Made by a program: the position numbers and the translations under genes. From positions 1 to 64,000 of the forward strand of contig CAJUQA010000006.1 of NCBI GenBank assembly GCA_910588375.1: DNA of 64,000 nucleotides, given 5' to 3'. A model generated the notes under the pieces. The model had not been told where the DNA came from, made no database searches, and saw only the letters and a list, made by a program, of their open reading frames with translations. The stretch comes from an uncultured Odoribacter sp. GTDB taxonomy: Bacteria > Bacteroidota > Bacteroidia > Bacteroidales > Marinifilaceae. Shown here in pieces: positions 26,804 to 34,558 of this stretch (positions within the stretch are counted from its first letter, which is position 1; every line of letters begins with the position of its first letter).

Positions 26804-27982
26804 ATGAATCGTATCATCTTAAAAGCCGGAAAAGATAAATCCGTATTCAGATACCATCCTTGGATTTTCTCTGGTGCCATTGCCAAAACCGAAGGCGAAA
26901 TTCAAGAAGGCGACATCGTAAAAGTATACAACTCAGACAAGCAATTTCTAGCTACAGGTCATTATCAGATCGGTTCCATCGCCGTCCGAATTTTAAGTTT
27001 TGAAGATGTTGAAATTAATTACGATTTCTGGAAAATACGAATCGAACAGGCTTACAGAATGCGCTGTCGTATGGGCTTAGCTACGTCCGATACGAACAAT
27101 GTGTACCGTCTGGTTCATGGCGAAGGTGATGACTTACCGGGATTAGTAATTGATTACTATGCGGGAGTAGCTGTCGTTCAGTTTCATTCTGTCGGCATGT
27201 ATTTGGAACGGGAAAATATAGCCAAAGCCTTATTGGAGGTCATGGGTAAGCAATTAACTGCCATTTACGACAAATCAGAAAGCACACTCCCTTATAAGGC
27301 CGCAATCAAACCTCACAATGGTTATTTGTATGGAAAAGCCGAAAATTTTATTGCGATTGAAAATGGTTTGAAATTCAATGTAGACTGGCTGGAAGGACAA
27401 AAAACGGGATTCTTTATTGACCAACGCGAGAATCGGAGTCTGCTGGAAAAGTATGCACAGGGGAAACATGTGCTTAACATGTTTTGTTATACCGGCGGTT
27501 TTTCTTTTTATGCGATGAGAGGTGGAGCCTGTTCAGTTCATTCAGTGGATGTCTCTGAGCGAGCGATAGAACTTACAAAGCAAAATGTGGAACTGAATTT
27601 TCCGGGAGACATGCGTCATGAAGCTTTTACAGAAGAGGCGTTTCACTTTCTCGAACATTCTAAGGATAAGTATGATTTGATAATTTTAGACCCACCCGCT
27701 TTTGCCAAGCATCAAAATGTACTCAATAATGCAATACAGGGATACAAAAAACTCAATCGAAAAGGTATCGAAGTCGTTAAACCGGGAGGTATTATTTTTA
27801 CCTTTTCATGTTCTCAAGTAATGACAAAAGATTTATTCCGGCAGACTGTATTTACGGCTGCGGCAAATACAAGCAGAAAAGTACGTATTCTTCATCAACT
27901 GACACAACCGGTCGATCATCCGATTAATATTTATCATCCGGAAGGTGAATACCTCAAAGGATTAGTACTTTACGTTGAGTAA
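26804..27982 (+). CDS. rlmI: RlmI-type 23S rRNA (cytosine) methyltransferase
   Basis: A 392-residue class I rRNA methyltransferase. The N-terminal PUA domain (residues ~1-80, with HPWIFSGAI) binds RNA; a central EEHEA-like region follows; the C-terminal Rossmann domain has the SAM loop VLNMFCYTGGFSFYAM and the catalytic LDPPAFAKH. The C5-methyltransferase cysteine is in FTFSCSQ. This architecture matches RlmI, which methylates C1962 of 23S rRNA. The ATG at 26804 begins the PUA domain; an upstream TTG at 26759 would add an unconserved tail. A shared convergent terminator follows. Confidence 0.88.
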   Translation: MNRIILKAGKDKSVFRYHPWIFSGAIAKTEGEIQEGDIVKVYNSDKQFLATGHYQIGSIAVRILSFEDVEINYDFWKIRIEQAYRMRCRMGLATSDTNNVYRLVHGEGDDLPGLVIDYYAGVAVVQFHSVGMYLERENIAKALLEVMGKQLTAIYDKSESTLPYKAAIKPHNGYLYGKAENFIAIENGLKFNVDWLEGQKTGFFIDQRENRSLLEKYAQGKHVLNMFCYTGGFSFYAMRGGACSVHSVDVSERAIELTKQNVELNFPGDMRHEAFTEEAFHFLEHSKDKYDLIILDPPAFAKHQNVLNNAIQGYKKLNRKGIEVVKPGGIIFTFSCSQVMTKDLFRQTVFTAAANTSRKVRILHQLTQPVDHPINIYHPEGEYLKGLVLYVE

Positions 27983-27985
27983 AAT

Positions 27986-28021
27986 AAAAAAGCTATCGGA
28001 GCATTTCCCGATAGCTTTTTA
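27986..28021. terminator. Bidirectional terminator between rlmI and the GlmM-like gene
   Basis: AAAAAGCTATCGG and CCGATAGCTTTTT with a short loop and runs of A and T on both flanks, placed between the stop codons of two convergent genes. Confidence 0.85.
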
Positions 28022-28039
28022 ATTGGTATAGATTCCCCC

Positions 28040-29422
28040 TTAATGGATTTCTTTGGCAACCTGAATTATTTCTTCTGCCAACGCATTAGCTGAAACTTCG
28101 TCTTTTGCTTCAGAATAAATACGGATAATCGGTTCCGTATTTGATTTACGCAAATGCACCCAACCTTTTTCAAAATCTATTTTCACACCGTCAATGTCCG
28201 TTACTTTTTCATTAGAATATTTCTTTTTCAGTCCTTCTAAGATTTTATCAACATTCATCTCCAGAGAGAGGGTGATTTTGTTTTTGGAAATAAAGTAAGG
28301 AGGATACTCTTTTTTCAACTCGGTCATTTTCTTGCCTTGTGCAACATAATGAGAAAGGAAAAGACCGACACCCACCAAGGCATCCCTGCCGTAATGGCTT
28401 TCTGGATAAATCACTCCCCCGTTACCTTCTCCCCCGATCACAGCATGAGTGGCTTTCATTTTAGCAACGACATTCACTTCTCCGACAGCTGCCGCATTAT
28501 ATTCTTGTCCTGCTGCAACCGTAATGTCCTTCAAAGCACGTGAGGAAGATAAATTGGAAACCGTATTTCCCGGAGTATGTTTCAAAACATAGTCAGCAAC
28601 AGCCACTAACGTATATTCCTCGCCGAACATTTCTCCGGTCTCGCTAATCAATGCCAAACGGTCTACATCCGGATCTACAACAATACCCAAATCCGCATGA
28701 CACTCTTTCATTTTCTCTGCAATTTGTGTCAGGTTCTCTGGAATCGGTTCCGGATTATGGGCAAATTTACCTGTCGGTTCACAATTCAATTCGATAACGT
28801 CATTTACTCCCAAGGCTCTCAATAATCGGGGAATAACAACACCTCCTATGGAATTTACAGCATCTACCACCACTTTCAAGTTTGCCTTACGGATGGCTTC
28901 ACGATTTACCAATTTCAGTCCCAAGACCGCATCTATATGGTATTGTGTATAATCTTTTTCAGTAATTTCGCCCAATTCATCTACCTCTGCATACTCAAAA
29001 TCTTCTTTGGCAGCCAATTCCAGTACTTGTGCTCCGTCTGCCGCCGAAAGAAATTCTCCTTGATTGTTCAGCAATTTAAGAGCATTCCATTGCTTCGGAT
29101 TATGACTGGCGGTAAGGATAATACCTCCGTCCGCTTTTTCCGCAGTAACAGCAATTTCAGTTGTTGGGGTCGTCGCCAATCCAATATTGATTACATCGTG
29201 TCCCAATCCGGATAAAGTTGCCGAGACTAACTTAGCATACATGTCTCCCGAAATCCGGGCATCTCGGCCTAATACAATACGGGCTTTCTTTTTCCCGGCT
29301 CCGGTTTTCAACCAAGTGGCATAGGCAGAAACGAATTTTACAATATCAAGCGGTGTCAGGTTGTCTCCGGGATATCCACCAACCGTTCCGCGTATACCGG
29401 AAATAGATTTTATTAATGTCAT
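28040..29422 (-). CDS. glmM: Phosphoglucosamine mutase-like phosphohexomutase
   Basis: A 460-residue alpha-D-phosphohexomutase, expected to interconvert glucosamine 6- and 1-phosphate for UDP-GlcNAc and hence peptidoglycan and LPS. Motifs: ISGIRGTVGG at the start, the phosphoserine loop TASHNP (S106), the metal loop DPDVDR, the sugar-specificity loop GGEGNGGVI and the phosphate-binding RKSNTEPIIR near the end. The GEGNGG loop and length suit GlmM, but phosphomannomutase/phosphoglucomutase activity is possible because the Bacteroidota enzymes diverge. gcvH lies upstream, separated by a terminator. Confidence 0.85.
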   Translation of the reverse strand: MTLIKSISGIRGTVGGYPGDNLTPLDIVKFVSAYATWLKTGAGKKKARIVLGRDARISGDMYAKLVSATLSGLGHDVINIGLATTPTTEIAVTAEKADGGIILTASHNPKQWNALKLLNNQGEFLSAADGAQVLELAAKEDFEYAEVDELGEITEKDYTQYHIDAVLGLKLVNREAIRKANLKVVVDAVNSIGGVVIPRLLRALGVNDVIELNCEPTGKFAHNPEPIPENLTQIAEKMKECHADLGIVVDPDVDRLALISETGEMFGEEYTLVAVADYVLKHTPGNTVSNLSSSRALKDITVAAGQEYNAAAVGEVNVVAKMKATHAVIGGEGNGGVIYPESHYGRDALVGVGLFLSHYVAQGKKMTELKKEYPPYFISKNKITLSLEMNVDKILEGLKKKYSNEKVTDIDGVKIDFEKGWVHLRKSNTEPIIRIYSEAKDEVSANALAEEIIQVAKEIH

Positions 29423-29440
29423 TTAATTTTTATTTTAATG

Positions 29441-29482
29441 AAAAAACTGTATTGCAGAAGTAAGTTCCTACAATACAGTTTT
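29441..29482 (-). terminator. Intrinsic terminator of gcvH
   Basis: Minus strand AAAACTGTATTG (29482-29471), 16-nt loop, CAATACAGTTTTTT (29454-29441): a 12-bp stem and T-run beginning 15 bp after the gcvH stop. Confidence 0.8.
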
Positions 29483-29496
29483 AAATAATCATCTTA

Positions 29497-29871
29497 TCAA
29501 ATAATAGCTTTATATGCTTCTGCATCCAGCAAATCGTTTATTTGTGATTTGTCTGCAAGCGAAATTTTTACAATCCATCCTTTGCCATACGGATCTTTGT
29601 TTACTAATTCAGGTTCGTCTTCAAGAGCTTCATTGAATTCTAATACTTCTCCCGAAGCGGGTAAATACAACTCAGAAACAGTCTTTACCGCTTCTATCGT
29701 ACCGAACGTATCACCTACCTCTAATGTATCGCCGACAGTTTCACATTCTACAAATACGATGTCTCCTAATTGACTTTGAGCATAATCGGTAATGCCGACA
29801 AAGGCTTCATCACCTTCAACACGAATCCATTCATGTTCCTTGGTGTACTTTAATTCTGCAGGTACATTCAT
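29497..29871 (-). CDS. gcvH: Glycine cleavage system H protein
   Basis: A 124-residue lipoyl carrier that shuttles the aminomethyl group between the P, T and L proteins of glycine cleavage. The lipoyl-attachment lysine is K63 in IEAVKTVSELY, in the expected beta-hairpin; YTKEHEWIRV at the N-terminus and LVNKDPYGKGWIVKI at the C-terminus are typical. The partner genes gcvT and gcvP are not in the window. The gene appears monocistronic, with a terminator after it. H-like proteins can also donate lipoate to other enzymes. Confidence 0.95.
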   Translation of the reverse strand: MNVPAELKYTKEHEWIRVEGDEAFVGITDYAQSQLGDIVFVECETVGDTLEVGDTFGTIEAVKTVSELYLPASGEVLEFNEALEDEPELVNKDPYGKGWIVKISLADKSQINDLLDAEAYKAII

Positions 29872-30071
29872 TATTTTATTCTTTTAATTTGTTTACGGAG
29901 ATATACCTCCTTTATTACTATAAATTCTTTTAATGGAAGAAGAATGATATCTTCCCCAATAATAGGTCAAAGTTAAATAAAAATTTTAATAAGTTTTTTA
30001 AGCGATTCTATTTTTTACAAACGTTTTCTGATTTTTATTGAAAAAAATATAGCTATTTTTTGATTTTAATA

Positions 30072-30103
30072 TTTGTAATTTCAAAAAAAAGATTCTACAT
30101 TTG
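30072..30103 (+). promoter_or_regulatory. Promoter of tRNA-Asp
   Basis: A TTTG -33 box (30072-30075), 20-bp spacer and TACATTTG -7 box (30096-30103) match the Bacteroidota consensus. It is 35 bp upstream of the mature tRNA. It is the best promoter match seen in the window. Confidence 0.75.
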
Positions 30104-30137
30104 CACCGCTATTAAATGATAGCCGTTCTTAAAAATT

Positions 30138-30211
30138 GGTGCGGTAGTTCAGCTGGTTAGAATACAGGCCTGTCACGCCTGGGGTCGCGGGTTCGAGTCC
30201 CGTCCGCACCG
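30138..30211 (+). tRNA. tRNA-Asp (anticodon GTC)
   Basis: A 74-nt cloverleaf: acceptor GGTGCGG/CCGCACC, D arm with AGCTGGTTAGA, anticodon loop CTGTCAC with GTC at 30172-30174, variable loop GGTC region, and T arm GCGGGTTCGAGTCCCGT. CCA is not encoded. The 3' part from 30192 onward is repeated at 44910, marking the insertion site of a genomic island; the tRNA itself stays intact. Confidence 0.97.
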
Positions 30212-30304
30212 CTTGATAAAGACGATAAATTAAGAAAAGTCCTGAAGTTTAATACTTTGGGACTTTTTCTTTTTCCACTTACCCAAGCAAAAAGTACCCA
30301 AATC
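30192..30304 (+). repeat. Left attachment repeat (tRNA 3' end plus terminator)
   Basis: From TTCGAGTCCCG in the tRNA T arm through the AAAAGTCC/GGACTTTT hairpin with T-run to GTACCCAAATC. It matches 44910-45022 at 107 of 113 positions. All 29 bases from TTCGAG to just past the tRNA end are identical; the differences lie further on. The hairpin is probably the tRNA-Asp terminator. Confidence 0.88.
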
Positions 30305-30323
30305 CGGCAGTTTACATGGGCTT

Positions 30324-30363
30324 AATCGTTGGACTTTCTCCGGCGAAAAAAAGTCCAACGATT
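30324..30363. repeat. 14-bp perfect inverted repeat inside the left island end
   Basis: AATCGTTGGACTTT (30324-30337) and AAAGTCCAACGATT (30350-30363). The core CGTTGGACTTT occurs again at 44849-44859, 51 bp inside the right repeat. Placement near both ends suggests recombinase or excisionase binding sites. The alternative is a terminator-like hairpin for the tRNA transcript. Confidence 0.5.
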
Positions 30364-30452
30364 TACATCGTTTTTCTCTGTTTCACAACGTTTTGCGTAG
30401 CAAGTCCCGGAGCAAATCAACCTAAGTTTGTACCATTAAAAAAGTTTAAAAC

Positions 30453-30840
30453 ATGGGAGAAGAAAAAAGACGTACGACGTTCAGCGTTTTGTTCTACATC
30501 AAGAAGCGGGAATCATGATTAAGCGAAGCATTCCGGCGGAGTTGTGGAATCAAGCCAAGGAGTGTTCGATTTTCCGGTATGGCGTTCTCGGATGTCTACC
30601 AGCTTGGACGGGAACATCTTGTGAAAGACAATAACGGTGCGTTATGGATTCGGAAGGCAAGGCAGAAAACGAAACAGATGTGCAATATCCCCGTCCTCTC
30701 CCCTACCAAAAGGTTGATTGACAAGTATGCGGATTGTCCGGAATGCGTGGCAAGGAATGTATTGTTTCCGGTGTTAAGCAATCAGAAGATAATGCCAATC
30801 TGAAGGAGATTGCCGACCTGTTGGGGGTATTCTCATGCGA
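30453..30840 (+). pseudogene. Tyrosine recombinase (integrase) remnant
   Basis: Three pieces of a Bacteroidales phage-type integrase lie in order but in different frames. The first, from ATG 30453, reads EEKRRTTFSVLFYIKKRE and stops at 30516. A second frame from 30521 reads KRSIPAELWNQAKE. Then from ~30576 the original frame resumes with GMAFSDVYQLGREHL and LWIRKARQKTK, a stretch of the catalytic domain, and a last frameshift gives NANLKEIADLLG. A large internal part of the SAM-like domain and the HxxR...Y end are missing. It is preceded by a TAAGTTTG box (30423-30430). It was presumably the enzyme that inserted the island. Confidence 0.82.
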
Positions 30841-30929
30841 TATCCGCAAGGTGATTCATGCCATCTATAAAAGGGCATTCCTGATTCACCTAAATCCATT
30901 GATATTTCCGATTCTGACACCTTCTCTTT

Positions 30930-31550
30930 TTATCCCCCTTCATTATCCGGATAATTTAAAAGATCTCCTATTTTCTTCTGTAATGCGGCAAGTTGCTGCC
31001 GGGACATATCCCATATCGTGCCGTTCTCGGTGGATAAACCGTATTCACTGTTCGGTCGGGGGAAGTGGTCGGTATTCCAAATCCGTTTAAAAACATAAGG
31101 AGAATAATTGCAGGGTTGTATCAGATAATCGTCAATGGTTTCCTGAAAGATTTCAATGGAAAGCTCTTTTTCTTTGGCAGATGGGGCGTGTGAATCTTGA
31201 ACATATTCTACCGGTAAACCTTCTGAATGAATCAGAAAGGAACGGAGCGTGAAATACAGATTCATCAGGTCTTTGTCTGAAATATCGCTAAGGGCGTCAT
31301 TGCCGATACGGATACTGTATTCCGTTTGAAAATCACGAGTACGACTGTCGAAACAGGTATCTTTTGTTATAAATATCGTATTGGGGGAAGGTATTTCCGA
31401 AGTGACAGATGCATAAGCCGGCGGAATCTGTCCCTCTCTTGTACAAAAATCATGAATCAGACCGTGTATCATCTTTAATTGCGAAACTGAAACTTTCTGC
31501 AAAAAATGCCTGCCGATTCGGAGGCTGTAATGTTCTTTTTGTATTGTCAT
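30930..31550 (-). CDS. Hypothetical protein with a threefold internal repeat
   Basis: A 206-residue protein of no family I recognise. Three related segments of about 28 residues are visible: YSLRIGRHFLQKVSVSQL (from 8), YSIRIGNDALSDISDKDL (from 78) and YGLSTENGTIWDMSRQQL (from 170). Each runs into a helix, with the pattern Y-S/G-hydrophobic-x-x-G, then S-x-x-x-L and an amphipathic stretch. This suggests three small beta-plus-helix modules joined by linkers. There is no signal peptide or membrane helix. Its start overlaps the stop of the upstream 89-residue gene by 4 bp (ATGA), so the two are co-translated. It lies between the broken integrase and the XRE regulator. Confidence 0.65.
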   Translation of the reverse strand: MTIQKEHYSLRIGRHFLQKVSVSQLKMIHGLIHDFCTREGQIPPAYASVTSEIPSPNTIFITKDTCFDSRTRDFQTEYSIRIGNDALSDISDKDLMNLYFTLRSFLIHSEGLPVEYVQDSHAPSAKEKELSIEIFQETIDDYLIQPCNYSPYVFKRIWNTDHFPRPNSEYGLSTENGTIWDMSRQQLAALQKKIGDLLNYPDNEGG

Positions 31551-31816
31551 GATATTGGAGTTAGTGAATTGTTTTCTTCTTTTAGTTCATTCAAGGTTTT
31601 TTCATAGACGGAAATACAGGTATCCAGAAAACGGAGGAAAACTTTCCGGTTTGAGGGGGTGTCTTTCTCCCAGTTGCGGTCGGTAATTTCCGGCATTGCC
31701 AGTACGAATTCAACATGGGCGATTTCAAGCAGGTCAAGCAAATCATCAAAGGGATAACGCTTGAGTTGCTCGATAAGGGAAACGAGATAGGCGGTTTTGT
31801 CTGTATAGATACTCAT
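31547..31816 (-). CDS. Small hypothetical protein coupled to the repeat protein
   Basis: An 89-residue, acidic, mainly helical protein with no recognisable domain. LVSLIEQLKRYPFDDLLDLLEIAHVEF and KVFLRFLDTCISVYEKTLNELK look like two long amphipathic helices. It is transcribed divergently from the XRE regulator at 32007, with 190 bp between them, and overlaps the next gene by 4 bp. The arrangement (divergent XRE gene, small protein, partner) would suit a regulated two-gene module, but no toxin or antitoxin family was recognised. Confidence 0.6.
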   Translation of the reverse strand: MSIYTDKTAYLVSLIEQLKRYPFDDLLDLLEIAHVEFVLAMPEITDRNWEKDTPSNRKVFLRFLDTCISVYEKTLNELKEENNSLTPIS

Positions 31817-32006
31817 AACGGGATTGTTTGCTCAGGTCTGCTTTTTTTCGTTATTTTGCACAGGACTGAATTTTTCAGCAAAGTAGGGAGGATTTTGGGA
31901 GGTATTTTACAACTGGCGGTTGTAAAATACAAATGTGTGGTTGTATTTTACAACAAAAGTGTATCTTTACAGACGTTTTAATTTGTCAAATTTAAAAACT
32001 TAATAC

Positions 32007-32402
32007 ATGAATACGGATACGGTAGCGATGCCAAGAGTACATCAGGGAAAAAACATCAAACGGTTTAGGGATATTCTTGGGGTGAAACAAGAAACACTCG
32101 CTGAAAAATTAGAAATGACGCAGCAAGCATTTTCCAAATTAGAACAGAAAGAACAGATTGATGAAAAGACCTTGAAGAAAGTGGCTGAAATACTACATAT
32201 TCCGGTAGAGGCTATTAAGAATGCGACAGACGAATTTGCAGTCAATATTATAGCTAATAATTGTCATGATAATTCTGCATCAGTTAATTATTATCCGACT
32301 TTCAACCCAATAGACAAAGTTGTAGAACTTTTTGAACGCTTGTTGAAAGTTGAACAAGAAAAGGTCAGTTTATTGCAGGAAGCGTTGAGGGATAGAAAAT
32401 AA
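32007..32402 (+). CDS. XRE-family helix-turn-helix regulator
   Basis: A 131-residue DNA-binding protein. Residues ~14-70 form an XRE/Cro-type HTH: NIKRFRDILGVKQETLAEKLEMTQQAFSKLEQ carries the helix-turn-helix, followed by IDEKTLKKVAEILHIPVEAI. The C-terminal part ends in a helix with LFERLLKVEQEKVSLLQEAL that may dimerise. Regulators of this type are frequent on Bacteroidales mobile elements. It probably controls the divergent operon at 30930-31816 and itself. An internal ATG eight codons in is an alternative start. Confidence 0.85.
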   Translation: MNTDTVAMPRVHQGKNIKRFRDILGVKQETLAEKLEMTQQAFSKLEQKEQIDEKTLKKVAEILHIPVEAIKNATDEFAVNIIANNCHDNSASVNYYPTFNPIDKVVELFERLLKVEQEKVSLLQEALRDRK

Positions 32403-32456
32403 ATTATGTTTCTCAAAAACAAAAGGATGTTTGAAAACAATATATGAATTAAAATT

Positions 32457-33017
32457 ATGGAATGTGGTGACATTATTTCTATATGTGCGATTATATTAGG
32501 TCCGATTTTAGCAGTACAAATTGAGAAATATTTAGAGCGTCGTCGGGAAAATAAAAATAGACGCCTATCTATTTTTAAAACACTGATGGCAACAAGAGGC
32601 TCTGCTTTATCTTGGGATCATGTAGAGGCCCTTAATCGGATTGATTTAGAATTTTCTGGCAATAAGAAATTTGAAAAAGTTATTCAAACTTGGAAAGAAT
32701 ATTTTGACAATTTATCTCGAAAATATATTCCAGAGGAAGAGGCTATTTGGGTAAACAAAAATCAAGATCTATTAGCAGATTTGCTTTATGAAATGGGACA
32801 TTCTTTAGGGTTCAATTTTGATAAAATTTTAATTAAACGAAATGTATACTCACCTGTAGGACATGCAAAAATAGAATTTGAACAAGAGCAAATAAGAAAA
32901 AGTATGCTAGAGATATTAAGTGGTGATAAGGGTTTTCCTATTACATTAATGCCAGAAGTAATACAAAAACAAAAAGAATTACAATCCAATGTTGACATTT
33001 TAGGGAATGTAAACTAA
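32457..33017 (+). CDS. Membrane-anchored hypothetical protein (DUF6680-like), 3' end cut by an IS
   Basis: A 186-residue product with one N-terminal hydrophobic segment (ISICAIILGPILAVQIEKYL, about residues 6-25) followed by a basic stretch ERRRENKNRR and a helical soluble part. It resembles the DUF6680 family found near defence and mobile genes, a recollection I cannot verify here. The stop codon at 33015-33017 and the last ~4 codons lie in the apparent end of the IS256-type element (from 33005), so the native C-terminus has probably been replaced by IS sequence. It follows the XRE gene by 54 bp. Confidence 0.6.
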   Translation: MECGDIISICAIILGPILAVQIEKYLERRRENKNRRLSIFKTLMATRGSALSWDHVEALNRIDLEFSGNKKFEKVIQTWKEYFDNLSRKYIPEEEAIWVNKNQDLLADLLYEMGHSLGFNFDKILIKRNVYSPVGHAKIEFEQEQIRKSMLEILSGDKGFPITLMPEVIQKQKELQSNVDILGNVN

Positions 33018-34399
33018 ACTGTGTCAAGTTATTTTTTAGTAGGCTGTTTTGGAACTTTCAATATTCCAAAACAGCTCTGCTAATTTATCAATATGTTCAA
33101 AGAACTCCAAATAAAATTGTCTGTCAAGCCAAAATTCTGAACCTGTCGGGGAAGAGGATAGCCAGTTGTTAGGCGGTCTGTCCCCCAGTTCTGTACCGGT
33201 TGAGTCCATTTTTTTCTTATCCTGATAAATGCTAGATAGACCAGTTTTTCCAATGCCGTATCAGAGGTAAATACGCCCTTGTTCTTGGTGACCTTGCGGA
33301 GTTGGCGGTGATAACCCTCAACCGTATTGTATATGATTCTTCTGATATGCTGCGAGTACTGGAAGTATGCCGAGAGTCTGTCCCAGTTGTCGCGCCAGCT
33401 CTTGATGACAATGGGATAGGCCTCGCCCCACTTGGCATCAAGAGCGTCAAGCGCCTTTTCCGCGGCGTCTTTGTTGACCGCCTGATAGACAAGCTTCAGG
33501 TCTTTCATGAACTCTTTCTGATTCTTGCTGGCAACGTATTTGATGGAGTTGCGAACCTGATGCACTATGCACAACTGCACGGTCGTTTCCGGAAAGACGC
33601 TCGCGATGGCATCCGGAAAGCCCTTGAGGCCATCCACGCAGGCGATAAGAATGTCTTGAACGCCACGCTTCTGAAGGTCGCTAAGGACGCTCAGCCAGAA
33701 GTTGGCGCCCTCGCTCTTGGAGACATACATCCCCAGCAGTTCTTTCCTCCCCTCGGTGGTAAGCGCCAACACATTGTAGATGGCACGGGTCACCGGACGA
33801 TTCTTCTCGTCCATGACCTTGTAATGAACGGCATCCAGCCAAACAATGGGATACACCGGATCAAGAGAGCGGCTCTTCCAGGTCTGTATCTCAGGGAGGA
33901 CGCGGTCGGTTATGCTGCTGATGGTCTCGGCAGATATGCGATTGCCAAACTGCTCCTCCAGGATGTCGCTTATCTCGCGGGTAGTGTTGCCGATGGCATA
34001 CAAGCCGATGATACGGTCGGCAAGAGAGTCTGCAAGGATCTTCTCCCTTTTGCGTACATCTGGGGATCAAAGGTTCCGTCGCGGTCTCGGGGCGTGTTGA
34101 TGGTTACTTCTCCCATGGAAGTTTGAACCTGCTTGCTCATATGACCATTGCGGCGGTTGCCATACTCTCGTTCTCCGCATTCGAGATGGCTGTCCAGCTC
34201 GCCCTCAAGGGTGCTGTTCAGCAGGTTCTCCAACAAAGGCGCCAAGACGCCGTCTTTCCCCGAAAGAGATATCCCGGCCTTCAATTGTTCTATGGCATAC
34301 ACCTTGAACTGTTCAAAATCAAATAAATTGCTCATAAATAAAAATGTGTCTGTAAAGTTGATATCCTTTTCTTTACTTGACACACTTTGATTTACATTC
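33005..34399 (-). mobile_element. IS256-family insertion sequence
   Basis: About 1.4 kb. The ends are imperfect inverted repeats: GAATGTAAA, six variable bases, then TGTGTCAAGT at the left, matching the reverse complement of the right end (34391-34399 and inward). It carries a single transposase split by a frameshift, and a GCTGTTTTGGAA/TTCCAAAACAGC hairpin after it (33043-33075). No convincing target duplication is seen on the flanks, so either the boundaries are a few bases off or a flank was rearranged. Confidence 0.75.
33080..34383 (-). pseudogene. IS256-family transposase, frameshifted
   Basis: The N-terminal part (from 34383) has the family's start with LLENLLNSTLEGELDSHL and the GNRRNGH motif; it continues to GTFDPQM, then goes out of frame. 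The remainder, from ~34050 to 33080 in the next frame, has KREKILADSLADRIIGLYAIG and the catalytic domain with WLDAVHYKV (first D), IACVDGLKG (second D), CIVHQVRNS and NTVEGYHRQLRK (E). A one-base loss between the Met codon of DPQM and the following Arg codon explains the shift. Both parts together would be about 430 residues, near full length. A sequencing error could produce the same picture. Confidence 0.82.
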
Positions 34400-34428
34400 T
34401 CGCAAGAGTATAAATATACTTATAAATC

Positions 34429-34556
34429 TTATTCGCCCTTTTATTCGCCCTTTCGATATCTATTTAGTCAATTGAATATCAGCGCTTCCCTACAAACAAG
34501 TATGAGGAATAATATTATGAGGAGCACGAATATCCGCCCTTTTATCCGCCCTTCGA
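34429..34556. repeat. Duplicated TATTCGCCC-type tandem repeats
   Basis: Two places, 34429-34453 and 34531-34556, each hold two copies of a 12-bp unit (TATYCGCCCTTT-like). In one minus-strand frame the unit encodes K/E-GRI-KGRI. They lie just after the stop of the AlbA_2 gene. Repetitive tails of this sort are known at the C-terminus of such proteins, so this may be the remnant of a longer or duplicated gene end. Confidence 0.45.
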
Positions 34557-34558
34557 GT

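Noticed and set aside
33302..34126. Open frame of 274 codons opposite the IS256 transposase
   Set aside because: Antisense of a transposase with full DDE-type motifs; the translation has no domain.
33005..34399. Programmed frameshift producing a full IS256 transposase
   Set aside because: No slippery heptamer is seen at the shift point and IS256 elements normally encode one continuous transposase, so a base loss is the simpler reading.
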